A stretch of DNA of 64,000 nt, taken from Pseudomonas lini. Lineage in GTDB: Bacteria; Pseudomonadota; Gammaproteobacteria; Pseudomonadales; Pseudomonadaceae. The notes beneath the pieces were generated by a model that searched no databases, was not told the DNA's origin, and worked only from the letters and a program-made list of their open reading frames with translations. The translations under genes were made by a program, and so were the position numbers. How positions within the stretch are numbered: the first letter of the stretch is position 1; every line of letters starts with the position of its first letter. The stretch spans positions 434,001 to 498,000 of the forward strand of contig NZ_JYLB01000005.1 in assembly GCF_001042905.1 (NCBI RefSeq), read 5' to 3'. Of this stretch, positions 53,599 to 61,321 are shown in pieces.

Positions 53599-53687
53599 TT
53601 CGCGGGCAAGCCTCGCTCCTACAGGTTATTTGTTGTCCGCGCACCGCGACCAACACAATTCCTGTAGGAGCGAGGCTTGCCCGCGAA
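53599..53687. repeat. Paired REP element, AGGAGCGAGGCTTGCCCGCG family
   Basis: TTCGCGGGCAAGCCTCGCTC then CTACAGG, and its exact complement, centre about 35 bases. It is nearly the same pair as at 52282-52372, so the epimerase gene is framed by two like elements. Confidence 0.85.
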
Positions 53688-53712
53688 GAGGCCATAACTG
53701 ACGATAAAGAAA

Positions 53713-54285
53713 TCAACCCGCCAGCAACCACACCCCAGTCGTCGCCGAAGCCGCACCCGCCAGCCGAACCAGTGGTGCTGCCGCTTGAGGCAGCACGCGA
53801 ACCACCGCATAACCCGCTGCATGCAACGCCGCCGTCGCCACCACAAACCCAGCCGCATACGCCCAAGGGCTCGTCATATCCGGCAACTCCAGACCATGCG
53901 CCACGCCATGAAACAGCGCGAACAATGCGGTCGCACCCACCGCCAGGCTCAACGGCGGACGCACCGCCAAAGCCACCGCCAGGCCTAACGCCAATACCGA
54001 GGCAGCAATCCCGCTTTCCAGCGCCGGCAGGTTCAGCCCTTCAAAACCCAGCAGGCCGCCGATCAGCATCGTGCCCACGAACGTGCACGGCAGCGCCCAA
54101 CGCGCGGCGCCTTTCTGCTGCGCGGCCCACAAGCCCACGGCAACCATTGCCAGCAAATGATCGAGGCCGCCGATCGGGTGGCTGATGCCGGCCATCAAGC
54201 CATTGTCGCCGTGGCCCGGGTGAGCGAACGCGATGGCCGGGGTCAGCAGCAGGGCCATGGCGCCCAGAATGCGTTTCAGTGTCAT
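53713..54285 (-). CDS. ureJ: HupE/UreJ family nickel permease
   Basis: 190-residue membrane protein with a signal-like first helix (MTLKRILGAMALLLTPAIAFA), then HPGHGDNG and the family motif HPIGGLDHLLAM, which binds the metal. It has about six helices, with another His-rich helix (LFALFHGVAHGLE). Located 28 bases downstream of ureG and read in the same direction, it very probably imports Ni2+ for urease maturation. The final segment is a Gly/Ala-rich helix. Confidence 0.9.
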   Translation of the reverse strand: MTLKRILGAMALLLTPAIAFAHPGHGDNGLMAGISHPIGGLDHLLAMVAVGLWAAQQKGAARWALPCTFVGTMLIGGLLGFEGLNLPALESGIAASVLALGLAVALAVRPPLSLAVGATALFALFHGVAHGLELPDMTSPWAYAAGFVVATAALHAAGYAVVRVLPQAAAPLVRLAGAASATTGVWLLAG

Positions 54286-54313
54286 GGATAAGCTTCCTTG
54301 TTGATAAGTGTGA

Positions 54314-54928
54314 TCAGGCCGCAGTCAGCAAGCCCTGGCGTTCGATGAAGGCAATGATTGCTTCCAGGCCCTGGCCGGTTTTCTGGTTGCTGAAGACGAA
54401 CGGTTTGCCGTTGCGCATGCGTTGGGTGTCGCTGTCCATCATTTCTAGCGAGGCGCCTACCAGCGGTGCGAGGTCGATCTTGTTGATCACCAGCAAATCG
54501 GATTTGCAGATCCCCGGCCCACCCTTGCGCGGTAGCTTGTCGCCGGCCGAAACGTCGATCACGTAGATGGTCAGGTCCGACAGTTCCGGGCTGAAGGTGG
54601 CCGAGAGGTTGTCACCACCGGACTCCACCAGAATCAGGTCCAGCCCCGGGAAGCGTCGGTTCAGTTGATCCACGGCTTCAAGGTTGATCGAGGCATCTTC
54701 GCGGATCGCCGTGTGCGGGCAGCCGCCGGTCTCCACGCCGATGATTCGCTCAGGCGCCAGGGCTTCGTTACGCACCAGAAAGTCGGCGTCTTCGCGGGTG
54801 TAGATGTCGTTGGTCACCACGGCGAGGTTGTAGCGGTCACGCAAGGCCAGGCACAGGGCCAGGGTCAGGGCGGTTTTGCCGGAACCGACCGGGCCGCCGA
54901 TGCCGACGCGCAGAGGTTGTGCATTCAT
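54314..54928 (-). CDS. ureG: Urease accessory GTPase UreG
   Basis: UreG delivers nickel to apo-urease in a GTP-dependent complex with UreF and UreD. The 204-residue product shows P-loop GGPVGSGKT (residues 11-19), the metal site GCPHTAIRED (Cys-Pro-His), ESGGDNLSATFSPEL and guanine-specificity INKIDLAP. The start is MNAQPLRVGIGG at 54928; an in-frame ATG four codons upstream overlaps the RBS. It lies between ureF and ureJ in one transcript. Confidence 0.97.
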   Translation of the reverse strand: MNAQPLRVGIGGPVGSGKTALTLALCLALRDRYNLAVVTNDIYTREDADFLVRNEALAPERIIGVETGGCPHTAIREDASINLEAVDQLNRRFPGLDLILVESGGDNLSATFSPELSDLTIYVIDVSAGDKLPRKGGPGICKSDLLVINKIDLAPLVGASLEMMDSDTQRMRNGKPFVFSNQKTGQGLEAIIAFIERQGLLTAA

Positions 54929-54951
54929 GTGATTCTCCAAAGTAAAAGGCC

Positions 54952-55626
54952 CTAGGAACGGAACAGTCGGCTGTACTGGCGCTCATGGGCCATGCACGCC
55001 AGCGACAGGCCGAAAGCGGCGCTGCCAATGTGTTCGGGGTTGATTCGGGTGGCGTCTTGCTGGGCCTGTTGCAGCAGCGGCAGCAGTTCGCTGGTCAGGC
55101 GCTGCGCGGCTTGCTGGCCCAGGGGCAGGGTTTTCATCAGCACCGCCAATTGGTTTTCCAGCCAGCTCCAGAGCCAGGCGGCCAGCGCATCTTGCGGGCT
55201 GATCTGCCAGGCGCGGGCCGCCAGCGCCCAGCCAAGGGCCAGATGCGGTTCAGGGCATTGGTCGAGAAAGGCCCGGGCCGGCGCATCCAGTTCCGGTAAA
55301 CCGTTGAGCAGTTGCTTCAACGAATAACCCATCTGCCGACTTTCCTGATGCAGCTCACGGGTTTCCCGGCTGGCGCGATGCTCTTCACAGCGTTGCAGCA
55401 GTTCGGCCCAGTTTTCTTCAGCCGCAGCGGTGCAATGGGCGAGCAGTAGCGGCGCGTCGAAACGCGCGAGATTGAGCAGCAACTGATCGCTGATCCAGCG
55501 CCGCGCGCTGTCGGGGTCGTTCACGCGGCCGTTATCCACAGCCATCTCCAAACCCTGGGAATAGCTGTATCCGCCAATCGGCAGCTGCGGGCTGGCCAGA
55601 CGCAGCAGTGCCCAGGCTGGATTCAT
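54952..55626 (-). CDS. ureF: Urease accessory protein UreF
   Basis: UreF acts as a checkpoint for the UreG GTPase during nickel insertion. The 224-residue all-helical protein begins MNPAWALLRLASPQLPIGGYSYSQGLEMAV, with the conserved SPQLPIGGYSYSQGLE motif. It ends in the typical SLACMAHERQYSRLFRS. The ATG overlaps the ureE stop by four bases, and ureG follows after 23 bases. Confidence 0.96.
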   Translation of the reverse strand: MNPAWALLRLASPQLPIGGYSYSQGLEMAVDNGRVNDPDSARRWISDQLLLNLARFDAPLLLAHCTAAAEENWAELLQRCEEHRASRETRELHQESRQMGYSLKQLLNGLPELDAPARAFLDQCPEPHLALGWALAARAWQISPQDALAAWLWSWLENQLAVLMKTLPLGQQAAQRLTSELLPLLQQAQQDATRINPEHIGSAAFGLSLACMAHERQYSRLFRS

Positions 55627-56123
55627 AAACGCACGCCGAACTGGTGCAGTTTCGGCGGGTAGTTGAAATCCTCATCGCCATGGCGCGAGTGGTGATGACC
55701 GCCGCCGTAAGCACCGTGTTCCGGCTGGAACGGCGCTTCGATGTTCTCGACCTTGGCATCAAGCTGTTCGAGCATGGCCTTGAGCACGTAATCGTCGAGC
55801 AGGCGCAGCCAGCCATCACCGACTTGCAAGGCCACATGGCGGTTGCCCAGGTGATAGGCGGCGCGGGTCAGTTCGAAGGCGTTGGCGCAGGTGACGTGCA
55901 GCAGTTGTTCGGGGCGAGCGCAGACGCGAACGACGCGCCCGTCTTCGGCTTGCAGGCATTCGCCGTCATACAGCGGCGGCTGACCGCGCTCCAAAAATAA
56001 CCCGACGTCCTCACCTTCGGCACTGAAACAGCGCAAACGGCTTTTGCTCCGGGCTTCGAAAGTCAGGTGCAACTCGGCGGCCCAGACGGGTTGAGGGTCG
56101 ATTCTGCGATGAATCACCAGCAT
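55623..56123 (-). CDS. ureE: Urease accessory protein UreE
   Basis: UreE is the nickel metallochaperone that hands metal to UreG. The 166-residue product has the N-terminal peptide-binding domain (MLVIHRRIDPQPVWAAELHLTFEARSKSRLRC) and a ferredoxin-like metal domain with YHLGNRHVALQV (conserved His). A His-rich C-terminus (HGAYGGGHHHSRHGDEDF) follows. The start is the ATG at 56123 with GGAAG upstream; a longer start at 56147 is possible. Urease structural genes are absent nearby, which matches the split urease layout I recall in P. aeruginosa. Confidence 0.95.
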   Translation of the reverse strand: MLVIHRRIDPQPVWAAELHLTFEARSKSRLRCFSAEGEDVGLFLERGQPPLYDGECLQAEDGRVVRVCARPEQLLHVTCANAFELTRAAYHLGNRHVALQVGDGWLRLLDDYVLKAMLEQLDAKVENIEAPFQPEHGAYGGGHHHSRHGDEDFNYPPKLHQFGVRL

Positions 56124-56282
56124 CGGAAGGCTTCCAGCAATGGACAATGCTCAGGGCTAGAGCAAGGGGCTTGCCAATCGGGGGAGGCGTAGGAAATGCC
56201 TGTCGGTACTTGGTTGGCGATGCTGGATGTTGCCGCAACTTGGTGCGTGACAGGATTTGCTGCACCGATTTGCGGCGCATAA

Positions 56283-56357
56283 AAAAGATCGCAGCCTTCG
56301 GCAGCTCCTACAGGGAAATGCGATCCACGTAGGAGCTGCCGAAGGCTGCGATCTTTT
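56283..56357. repeat. Paired REP element, TAGGAGCTGCCGAAGGCTGCG family
   Basis: AAAAGATCGCAGCCTTCGGC then AGCTCCTAC, and its exact complement, centre only about 18 bases. It separates ureE from the DesT-like regulator gene. Confidence 0.85.
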
Positions 56358-56363
56358 AACAGG

Positions 56364-56996
56364 TCACTCGGTACTGCCGAGTCCCTGCCAATGCTTCAGT
56401 CCGATAAAGATGAAGCGCAACTGCTGAGTAATCTTCGCCTGTGGCGTCAAATGCTCCGGCAACGCTTGCGCCGGTGGATCAATAATGTCCGGCAGGGTCG
56501 CGAACACGCTCTTGACGATCAGATCAGCCATGACACCCAGCCCCGCGATGTCCAGATGCTGCAGTTTCGGCATCAGCGACAAGTCCGCCGCCAAGTCCGA
56601 GCTGATGTCTTCGCGCAAGCGGCCAATGGCTTGGCGCACCGGCAGCGAGCCGCCGTACTGTTCGCGGGCAAGAAACAGGAACTGCGAGCGATTGGCCGTG
56701 ACCACGTCGAGAAAGATCCGCACCGAGGCGTCGATGATGCCGCCCATGACGAACTCGTTATGGCGCACCAGGCGGATGGTTTCACGGAAGGTCTGACCGA
56801 CTTCGCTCACGAGCACCAGGCCCAATTCATCCATGTCGGCGAAATGCCGGTAGAAACCGGTGGGGACGATCCCGGCGGTTCGGCTCACTTCGCGCAGGCT
56901 CAGGCTGCCGAATCCTCGGCCGCTTTCCATCAAGTGGCGGGCAGCGTCCATCAGGGCGTTGCGGGTCTGTTGTTTCTGTTCGGCGCGGGGCAGCAT
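56364..56996 (-). CDS. desT: TetR family regulator, DesT-like
   Basis: 210-residue TetR/FabR-type repressor. The HTH is RNALMDAARHLMESGRGFGSLSLREVSRTAGIVPTGFYRHFADMDEL. The ligand domain includes ETIRLVRHNEFVMGGIIDASVRIFLDVVTANRSQFLFLAREQYGGS, resembling P. aeruginosa DesT, which senses the ratio of saturated to unsaturated acyl-CoA and represses desCB. The neighbour of ureE in P. aeruginosa is also desT. The start at 56996 gives the DesT length. Unlike there, no divergent desaturase operon lies beside it. Confidence 0.8.
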   Translation of the reverse strand: MLPRAEQKQQTRNALMDAARHLMESGRGFGSLSLREVSRTAGIVPTGFYRHFADMDELGLVLVSEVGQTFRETIRLVRHNEFVMGGIIDASVRIFLDVVTANRSQFLFLAREQYGGSLPVRQAIGRLREDISSDLAADLSLMPKLQHLDIAGLGVMADLIVKSVFATLPDIIDPPAQALPEHLTPQAKITQQLRFIFIGLKHWQGLGSTE

Positions 56997-57106
56997 CGCA
57001 AAGGTGTTTTCTGGACAGGGACAGCGGCGCACTCTAGCAAATCGGCTTCGCTGGCGTCGAACGACTATCGGGGGATCACGCGGGGAAATGCAGCTTTTAT
57101 GAAGTC

Positions 57107-57137
57107 AAAAGCCCAATCCGGGGATTGGGCTTTTTTT
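57107..57137 (-). terminator. Terminator of the repeat-protein gene
   Basis: The stem AAAAGCCCAATCC/GGATTGGGCTTTT has a short loop. On the minus strand it ends in TTTTGAC, and on the plus strand in seven T. It lies 17 bases past the stop of the repeat-protein gene. Confidence 0.8.
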
Positions 57138-57153
57138 CGGGGCCGCCATGGGC

Positions 57154-57666
57154 TTAGCTCACAGCGCTGTTGCGTTCGATTACACGGTCACCACCACCTT
57201 CAGCAAGGGTCTGGCCTTGTGGAGTGCGATCGGAACCACCTTCAGCAAGGGTTTGGCCTTGTGGAGTGCGGTCGGAACCGTCAGCAGCCAGGGTCTGGCC
57301 TTGTGGGGTGCGATCGGTACCGTCAGCGGCCAGGGTTTGGCCTTGTGGAGTGCGATCGGAGCCGTCGGCAGCCAGGGTCTGGCCTTGTGGAGTGCGGTCG
57401 GAGCCGTCGGCAGCCAGGGTTTGACCTTGTGGAGTACGATCCGAGCCATCTTGAGTGATCAGGCCTTTTTCTTTCAGGCGATCATTGCCACCTTCGGCCA
57501 GGGTCTGACCTTGTGGAGTGCGGTCGGAACCATCAGCGGCAACGGTCTGGCTGAACACCGAGTGGCTGTCTTTGACTTGTGGAGTGGCCTGATCAGCGGC
57601 CGGCAAAGCAAAAGCGGTGCTGGCTAACATCGAGAGGGTCAGGCTAAGCAGTAATTCGCGTTTCAT
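57154..57666 (-). CDS. Secreted protein of 14-residue tandem repeats
   Basis: 170 residues. A Sec signal peptide (MKRELLLSLTLSMLASTAFA, cleaved near residue 20) is followed by a short linker and an array in a strict 14-residue register beginning at residues 45, 59, 73, 87, 101, 115, 129, 143 and 157. The core is DGSDRTPQGQTLAA. Units 2 (GGNDRLKEKGLITQ) and 9 (GGGDRVIERNSAVS) are degenerate; the other seven are nearly identical. The alternating DGSD/GGSD turns suggest an extended or metal-binding fold. I recall similar Pseudomonas proteins labelled phage infection protein, which I cannot verify. AAGGAG lies upstream of the ATG. Confidence 0.8.
   Translation of the reverse strand: MKRELLLSLTLSMLASTAFALPAADQATPQVKDSHSVFSQTVAADGSDRTPQGQTLAEGGNDRLKEKGLITQDGSDRTPQGQTLAADGSDRTPQGQTLAADGSDRTPQGQTLAADGTDRTPQGQTLAADGSDRTPQGQTLAEGGSDRTPQGQTLAEGGGDRVIERNSAVS
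57220..57535. repeat. 42-base direct tandem repeats inside the repeat-protein gene
   Basis: Seven near-identical 42-base units encode the 14-residue repeats. The best conserved run covers six consecutive units. High identity at the DNA level, including silent positions, points to recent expansion by slippage or recombination, so copy number probably varies between strains. Confidence 0.85.
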
Positions 57667-58053
57667 GATGGGTTGCTCCTTGGGAGGGCGATAAAGTGGG
57701 TACGAGGGCAATGCTACTCTCGATAAGTCGATACAAAAGTTCATAAACGCAATGGTAATAATCAACAGAATTGATTGTTCGGCCGCAGCGCTCTAGAACG
57801 GGCGTTTCCGGCGAGCTTTTTTGCACTGAGGTGGGTATTTTCGACCCGTTCTCGCCTCGCAAAAGTGCGGGTGCGGTAACGCCGGATGAGGGAGCAGGGT
57901 GTCCCCGGCCGATTATTTGAGTGTTAAGTGCCTATTCGGTTAAACCTGCGTGCCATTTCCCAGTCCTAGATTTCATGGCAGGCCAGTTCTGGCCTAACGT
58001 TTCATCAGTGCGTCGCTGTCGGGGCGCTCAGTCGTATTCAGGAGCCCTGTGCA
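57667..58053. other. Intergenic region between divergent repeat-protein and AsmA genes
   Basis: 387 bases without a credible gene. It must hold both promoters. An AT-rich segment at about 57720-57780 (with AATCAA-N5-TTGATT-like symmetry on the minus strand) is the likely promoter of the repeat-protein gene, and AGGAGCCC near 58040 is the RBS of the AsmA gene. No strong terminator or known RNA is visible. Confidence 0.4.
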
Positions 58054-60129
58054 ATGACGCGCACTCGTAAAATTCTTGCCTGGACCTTCGCCAGCCTCGT
58101 TGTCCTGCTGGCCGTCCTGGTGCTGATCATCGCGTTCTTCGATTGGAACCGGATCAAACCGCCCCTGAACGCCAAAGTGTCCGAAGAACTGCATCGTCCG
58201 TTCGCCATCAATGGCAACCTTGCGGTGATCTGGCAGCGCGAGCCTGACGAGGGCGGCTGGCGGGCCTGGGTGCCATGGCCGCATGTGGTGGCTGAGGATT
58301 TGAGCCTGGGCAACCCGGACTGGTCGAAACAACCGCAGATGGCCACCCTCAAACGCGTCGAGCTGCGCATTTCGCCGCTGGCCTTGCTGGCGCAGCGGGT
58401 GGTGATCCCGCGTATCGACCTGAGCGAGCCCAATGCCGACCTGCAGCGTCTGGCCGACGGCCGCGCCAACTGGACATTCAAGTTCGACCCCAAAGACCCG
58501 AATGCCGAGCCTTCGAACTGGGCGCTGGACATCGGTGCCATCGGCTTCGACAAGGGACACGTCACGCTCGACGATCAGAAGCTGAAGACTCAGCTTGATC
58601 TGCTCATCGATCCGTTGGGCAAACCGATTCCGTTCAGCGACATTGTCGGAGGCAAAGCGGCAAAAAAAGCGGTTGAAAAGGGTGGCTCGCCACAGGATTA
58701 CGCCTTCGCATTGAAGGTCAAAGGCCAATACCACGGTCAGAATCTCGCGGGCGAGGGCAAGACCGGCGGTTTGCTGGCTTTACAGGACGCCTCCAAGCCG
58801 TTTCCGCTTCAGGCGCAAATGAAGATCGCCGACACCAGCGTCGAGATGGCCGGCACGCTCACCGATCCATTGAACCTCGGCGCCCTGGATCTGCGCCTGA
58901 AACTGGCCGGTGCCAGCCTGGGTAATCTCTATCCGCTGATCGGCGTAACCCTGCCGGATACTCCGCCTTACGCCACCGACGGGCACTTGGTTGCCAAGTT
59001 GAATGAGCCGGGCGGGGCGGTGTACCGCTATGAGGCGTTCAACGGCACCATCGGCCAGAGTGACATTCATGGCAGCCTGACCTACGTGGCGAGCCAGCCG
59101 AGGCCCAAGCTCAGCGGGGCGCTGGAGTCCAATCAACTGCTGTTTACCGACCTGGCCCCATTGATCGGTGCCGATTCCAACGCCAAGCAAAAGGATCGCG
59201 GCGGTGAAAGCAAGCAGCCGGCGGACAAGCTGCTGCCGGTCGAGGAGTTCAGGACTGAACGCTGGCGCGACATGGACGCAGATGTGGAATTCACCGGCAA
59301 ACGCATCGTCCACAGCGCAAAACTGCCGTTCAACGATCTCTACACCCATGTGGTACTGACCGATGGCGTGCTCAGCCTCGAACCCCTGCGTTTCGGCGTG
59401 GCTGGCGGCAATCTGGATGCGCAGATTCGTCTGGACGGGCGCACCGAGCCTTTGGAAGGCCGGGCCAAACTGACGGCGCGTAAGTTCAAGCTCAAGCAGT
59501 TGTTCCCCACCCTGGAGCGGATGAAAACCAGTTTCGGTGAGCTTAATGGCGACGCCGATCTTGTCGGTCGGGGCAACTCGGTAGCCAAGCTGCTGGGCAC
59601 TGCCGATGGCAATTTGAAGATGCTGATCAATGACGGCGCTATCAGCCGTGAGTTGATGGAGCTGGCGGGGCTCAATGTCGGCAACTATGTGGTCGGCAAG
59701 ATCTTTGGCGACAAGGAAGTGAAGATCAATTGCGCGGCGGCCGATTTCGAGATCAAGGCCGGTCTGGCAACCACGCGGCTGTTCGTTTTCGATACCGAGA
59801 CCGCGATCGTCTACGTCGACGGCACGGCGAACATGGCGACCGAGCAACTGGACCTGACCATTTCTCCGGAATCCAAGGGCTGGCGCTTGATTTCGCTACG
59901 TTCGCCGCTGTATGTGCGGGGCAAGTTCATCAAGCCGGATGCGGGCGTGAAACCGGTGCCGTTGATGCTTCGTGGGGCCGGGATGGTTGCACTGGGTGTG
60001 ATCGCCGCGCCAGCGGCGGGCTTGCTGGCATTGATAGCGCCCAGCGGTGGTGAGCCGAATCAGTGTGCGCCGTTGCTGGAGCAGATGAAGGCGGGCAAGG
60101 CGCCGGTGACGGTCAAACCCACCCGGTAG
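58054..60129 (+). CDS. AsmA family protein
   Basis: 691-residue inner-membrane-anchored protein. One N-terminal membrane helix (residues about 7-30, RKILAWTFASLVVLLAVLVLIIAFF) is followed by a long periplasmic beta-rich region of the AsmA/VPS13-like type. That region has the typical N-terminal DWNRIKPPLNAKVSEELHRPFAINGNL and the C-terminal LTARKFKLKQLFPTLERMKTSFGELNGDADLVGRG...LNVGNYVVGKIFGDKEV. A final hydrophobic segment (MVALGVIAAPAAGLLALIAPSGG) ends the protein. Family members move lipids between membranes or affect outer-membrane assembly. It is a single gene bounded by REP units downstream. Confidence 0.9.
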   Translation: MTRTRKILAWTFASLVVLLAVLVLIIAFFDWNRIKPPLNAKVSEELHRPFAINGNLAVIWQREPDEGGWRAWVPWPHVVAEDLSLGNPDWSKQPQMATLKRVELRISPLALLAQRVVIPRIDLSEPNADLQRLADGRANWTFKFDPKDPNAEPSNWALDIGAIGFDKGHVTLDDQKLKTQLDLLIDPLGKPIPFSDIVGGKAAKKAVEKGGSPQDYAFALKVKGQYHGQNLAGEGKTGGLLALQDASKPFPLQAQMKIADTSVEMAGTLTDPLNLGALDLRLKLAGASLGNLYPLIGVTLPDTPPYATDGHLVAKLNEPGGAVYRYEAFNGTIGQSDIHGSLTYVASQPRPKLSGALESNQLLFTDLAPLIGADSNAKQKDRGGESKQPADKLLPVEEFRTERWRDMDADVEFTGKRIVHSAKLPFNDLYTHVVLTDGVLSLEPLRFGVAGGNLDAQIRLDGRTEPLEGRAKLTARKFKLKQLFPTLERMKTSFGELNGDADLVGRGNSVAKLLGTADGNLKMLINDGAISRELMELAGLNVGNYVVGKIFGDKEVKINCAAADFEIKAGLATTRLFVFDTETAIVYVDGTANMATEQLDLTISPESKGWRLISLRSPLYVRGKFIKPDAGVKPVPLMLRGAGMVALGVIAAPAAGLLALIAPSGGEPNQCAPLLEQMKAGKAPVTVKPTR

Positions 60130-60130
60130 A

Positions 60131-60304
60131 TCAAAAGATCGCAGCCTGCGGCAGCTCCTACAAATGTGGTGTTCGCCGCGATTTCGCGGATAAACGCTAT
60201 CCCCTGTAGGAGCTGCCGAAGGCTGCGATCTTTGCTTTCAGGTCTCGCCAGCTCCTACAGAGGAATGCGTTCTCCCGTAGGAGCTGCCGCAGGCTGCGAT
60301 CTTG
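60131..60304. repeat. Cluster of four REP units, TAGGAGCTGCCGAAGGCTGCG family
   Basis: Units alternate in orientation: reverse (60131-60162), forward (60204-60234), partial reverse (60247-60260) and forward (60275-60304). The array lies between convergent genes and overlaps the 3' end of the LysR coding region. Confidence 0.85.
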
Positions 60305-61199
60305 GCAATAGACCCGACAATCGAGCCTCCTCCTGCAACCACGCAAAAAACGCCCGCACCGGCGGATGCCGTTCACGGCCCGGTACGCACAGCGCGCTGT
60401 ATCCGGCCCCGTCGACCTGAATGTCCCCCCGATAGGGCAGTAGCAAGCCGCTGGCCACACTCTCCGACACCAAAATATTGCTCGCCAGCACCAGGCCTTG
60501 CCCGGCGATGGCGGCTTGCAGGGCGTAATGCTCTTCGTCGTATTCACGCACCGCTGGTTGTTCGGTTAACCAGGTTTCACCGGACTGCGCGCACCAGGCC
60601 TCCCAGCCGTGTGCGTACAACTTGGAGTTGTGCCAGCGCACGCTAATCAGCGTCGGTACCCGACTGGCTGCCAGAGTCACTTGTTCGGGCGAGCCATAGA
60701 CCCCGAAGGATTCGTCGAACAGGCACAGGCCATACAGGTTCGGGTAATCGTCGAGGCTGTAACGCACCACCAGATCGACGCTGGCGTCCTGATGCAAATC
60801 GATGACTTCACAGTGAGTGTCCAGGCGCAGGCTGATGTTCGGATGGCGGGCGTAAAAACGTCCCAGCCGAGGCACCAGCCAAAGGGCTGCGAACGCGGCT
60901 GTGGTGGAAATCGTCAGGTTCGTGCCGCTGCGTTGCGGGCGCAAGGTATCGACGCTTTGCGCCACTTCCAGCAGGGCGCCGTGCAGGCTGCGGAACAGCC
61001 GTTCGCCGCATTCGGTCAGGCGCACCTGCCGGGGCAGTCGTTCGAACAACGGCACGCCGAGCCAGTTTTCCAAGGAGCGGATCTGATGGGAAACCGCCGT
61101 CGGCGTCACGGAGAGCTCTTCGGCGGCGGCCTTGAAACTCAACAGGCGCGAGGCAGATTCGAAGGCGCGCAGGGCGGTCAGCGGCAACGAAGCAAACAT
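60255..61199 (-). CDS. LysR-type regulator next to azoreductase (GcvA-like)
   Basis: 314 residues. Winged HTH LPLTALRAFESASRLLSFKAAAEELSVTPTAVSHQIRSLENWLGVPLF is followed by a GcvA-type effector domain (LTISTTAAFAALWLVPRLGRFYARHPNISLRLDTHCEVIDL). The gene is divergent from the azoreductase gene and probably controls it. The last residues (about RSQPAAAPTGERIPL) are encoded by a REP unit, so the C-terminus was likely replaced or extended by REP insertion. A perfect 8-bp palindrome directly upstream (61211-61231) is a good autoregulatory operator. Confidence 0.87.
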   Translation of the reverse strand: MFASLPLTALRAFESASRLLSFKAAAEELSVTPTAVSHQIRSLENWLGVPLFERLPRQVRLTECGERLFRSLHGALLEVAQSVDTLRPQRSGTNLTISTTAAFAALWLVPRLGRFYARHPNISLRLDTHCEVIDLHQDASVDLVVRYSLDDYPNLYGLCLFDESFGVYGSPEQVTLAASRVPTLISVRWHNSKLYAHGWEAWCAQSGETWLTEQPAVREYDEEHYALQAAIAGQGLVLASNILVSESVASGLLLPYRGDIQVDGAGYSALCVPGRERHPPVRAFFAWLQEEARLSGLLPRSQPAAAPTGERIPL

Positions 61200-61210
61200 T
61201 TAAAACTCCA

Positions 61211-61231
61211 TGGATGAAATAGATTCATCCA
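61211..61231. promoter_or_regulatory. Palindromic operator candidate between LysR and azoreductase genes
   Basis: TGGATGAA-ATAGA-TTCATCCA, perfect 8-base arms, 12 bases before the LysR start and 91 before the azoreductase start. It contains the T-N11-A layout of LysR sites. Confidence 0.55.
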
Positions 61232-61321
61232 GACTGATTTCTGTTCATTTGAAGAGCGGCGGTTCCACGCTTCAAGCTGCAAGCACAAGCCGTTTCAGTT
61301 TAGCCCTTCAAGGAGATTCAG

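Noticed and set aside
57220..57535. CRISPR array
   Set aside because: The 42-base repeats are contiguous without unique spacers, and they encode a clean peptide repeat.
57148..57627. Plus-strand and second minus-strand frames through the 42-base repeats
   Set aside because: The repeat unit is open in several frames because 42 is divisible by three. Only the 57154-57666 frame has a ribosome binding site, a signal peptide and a sensible composition.
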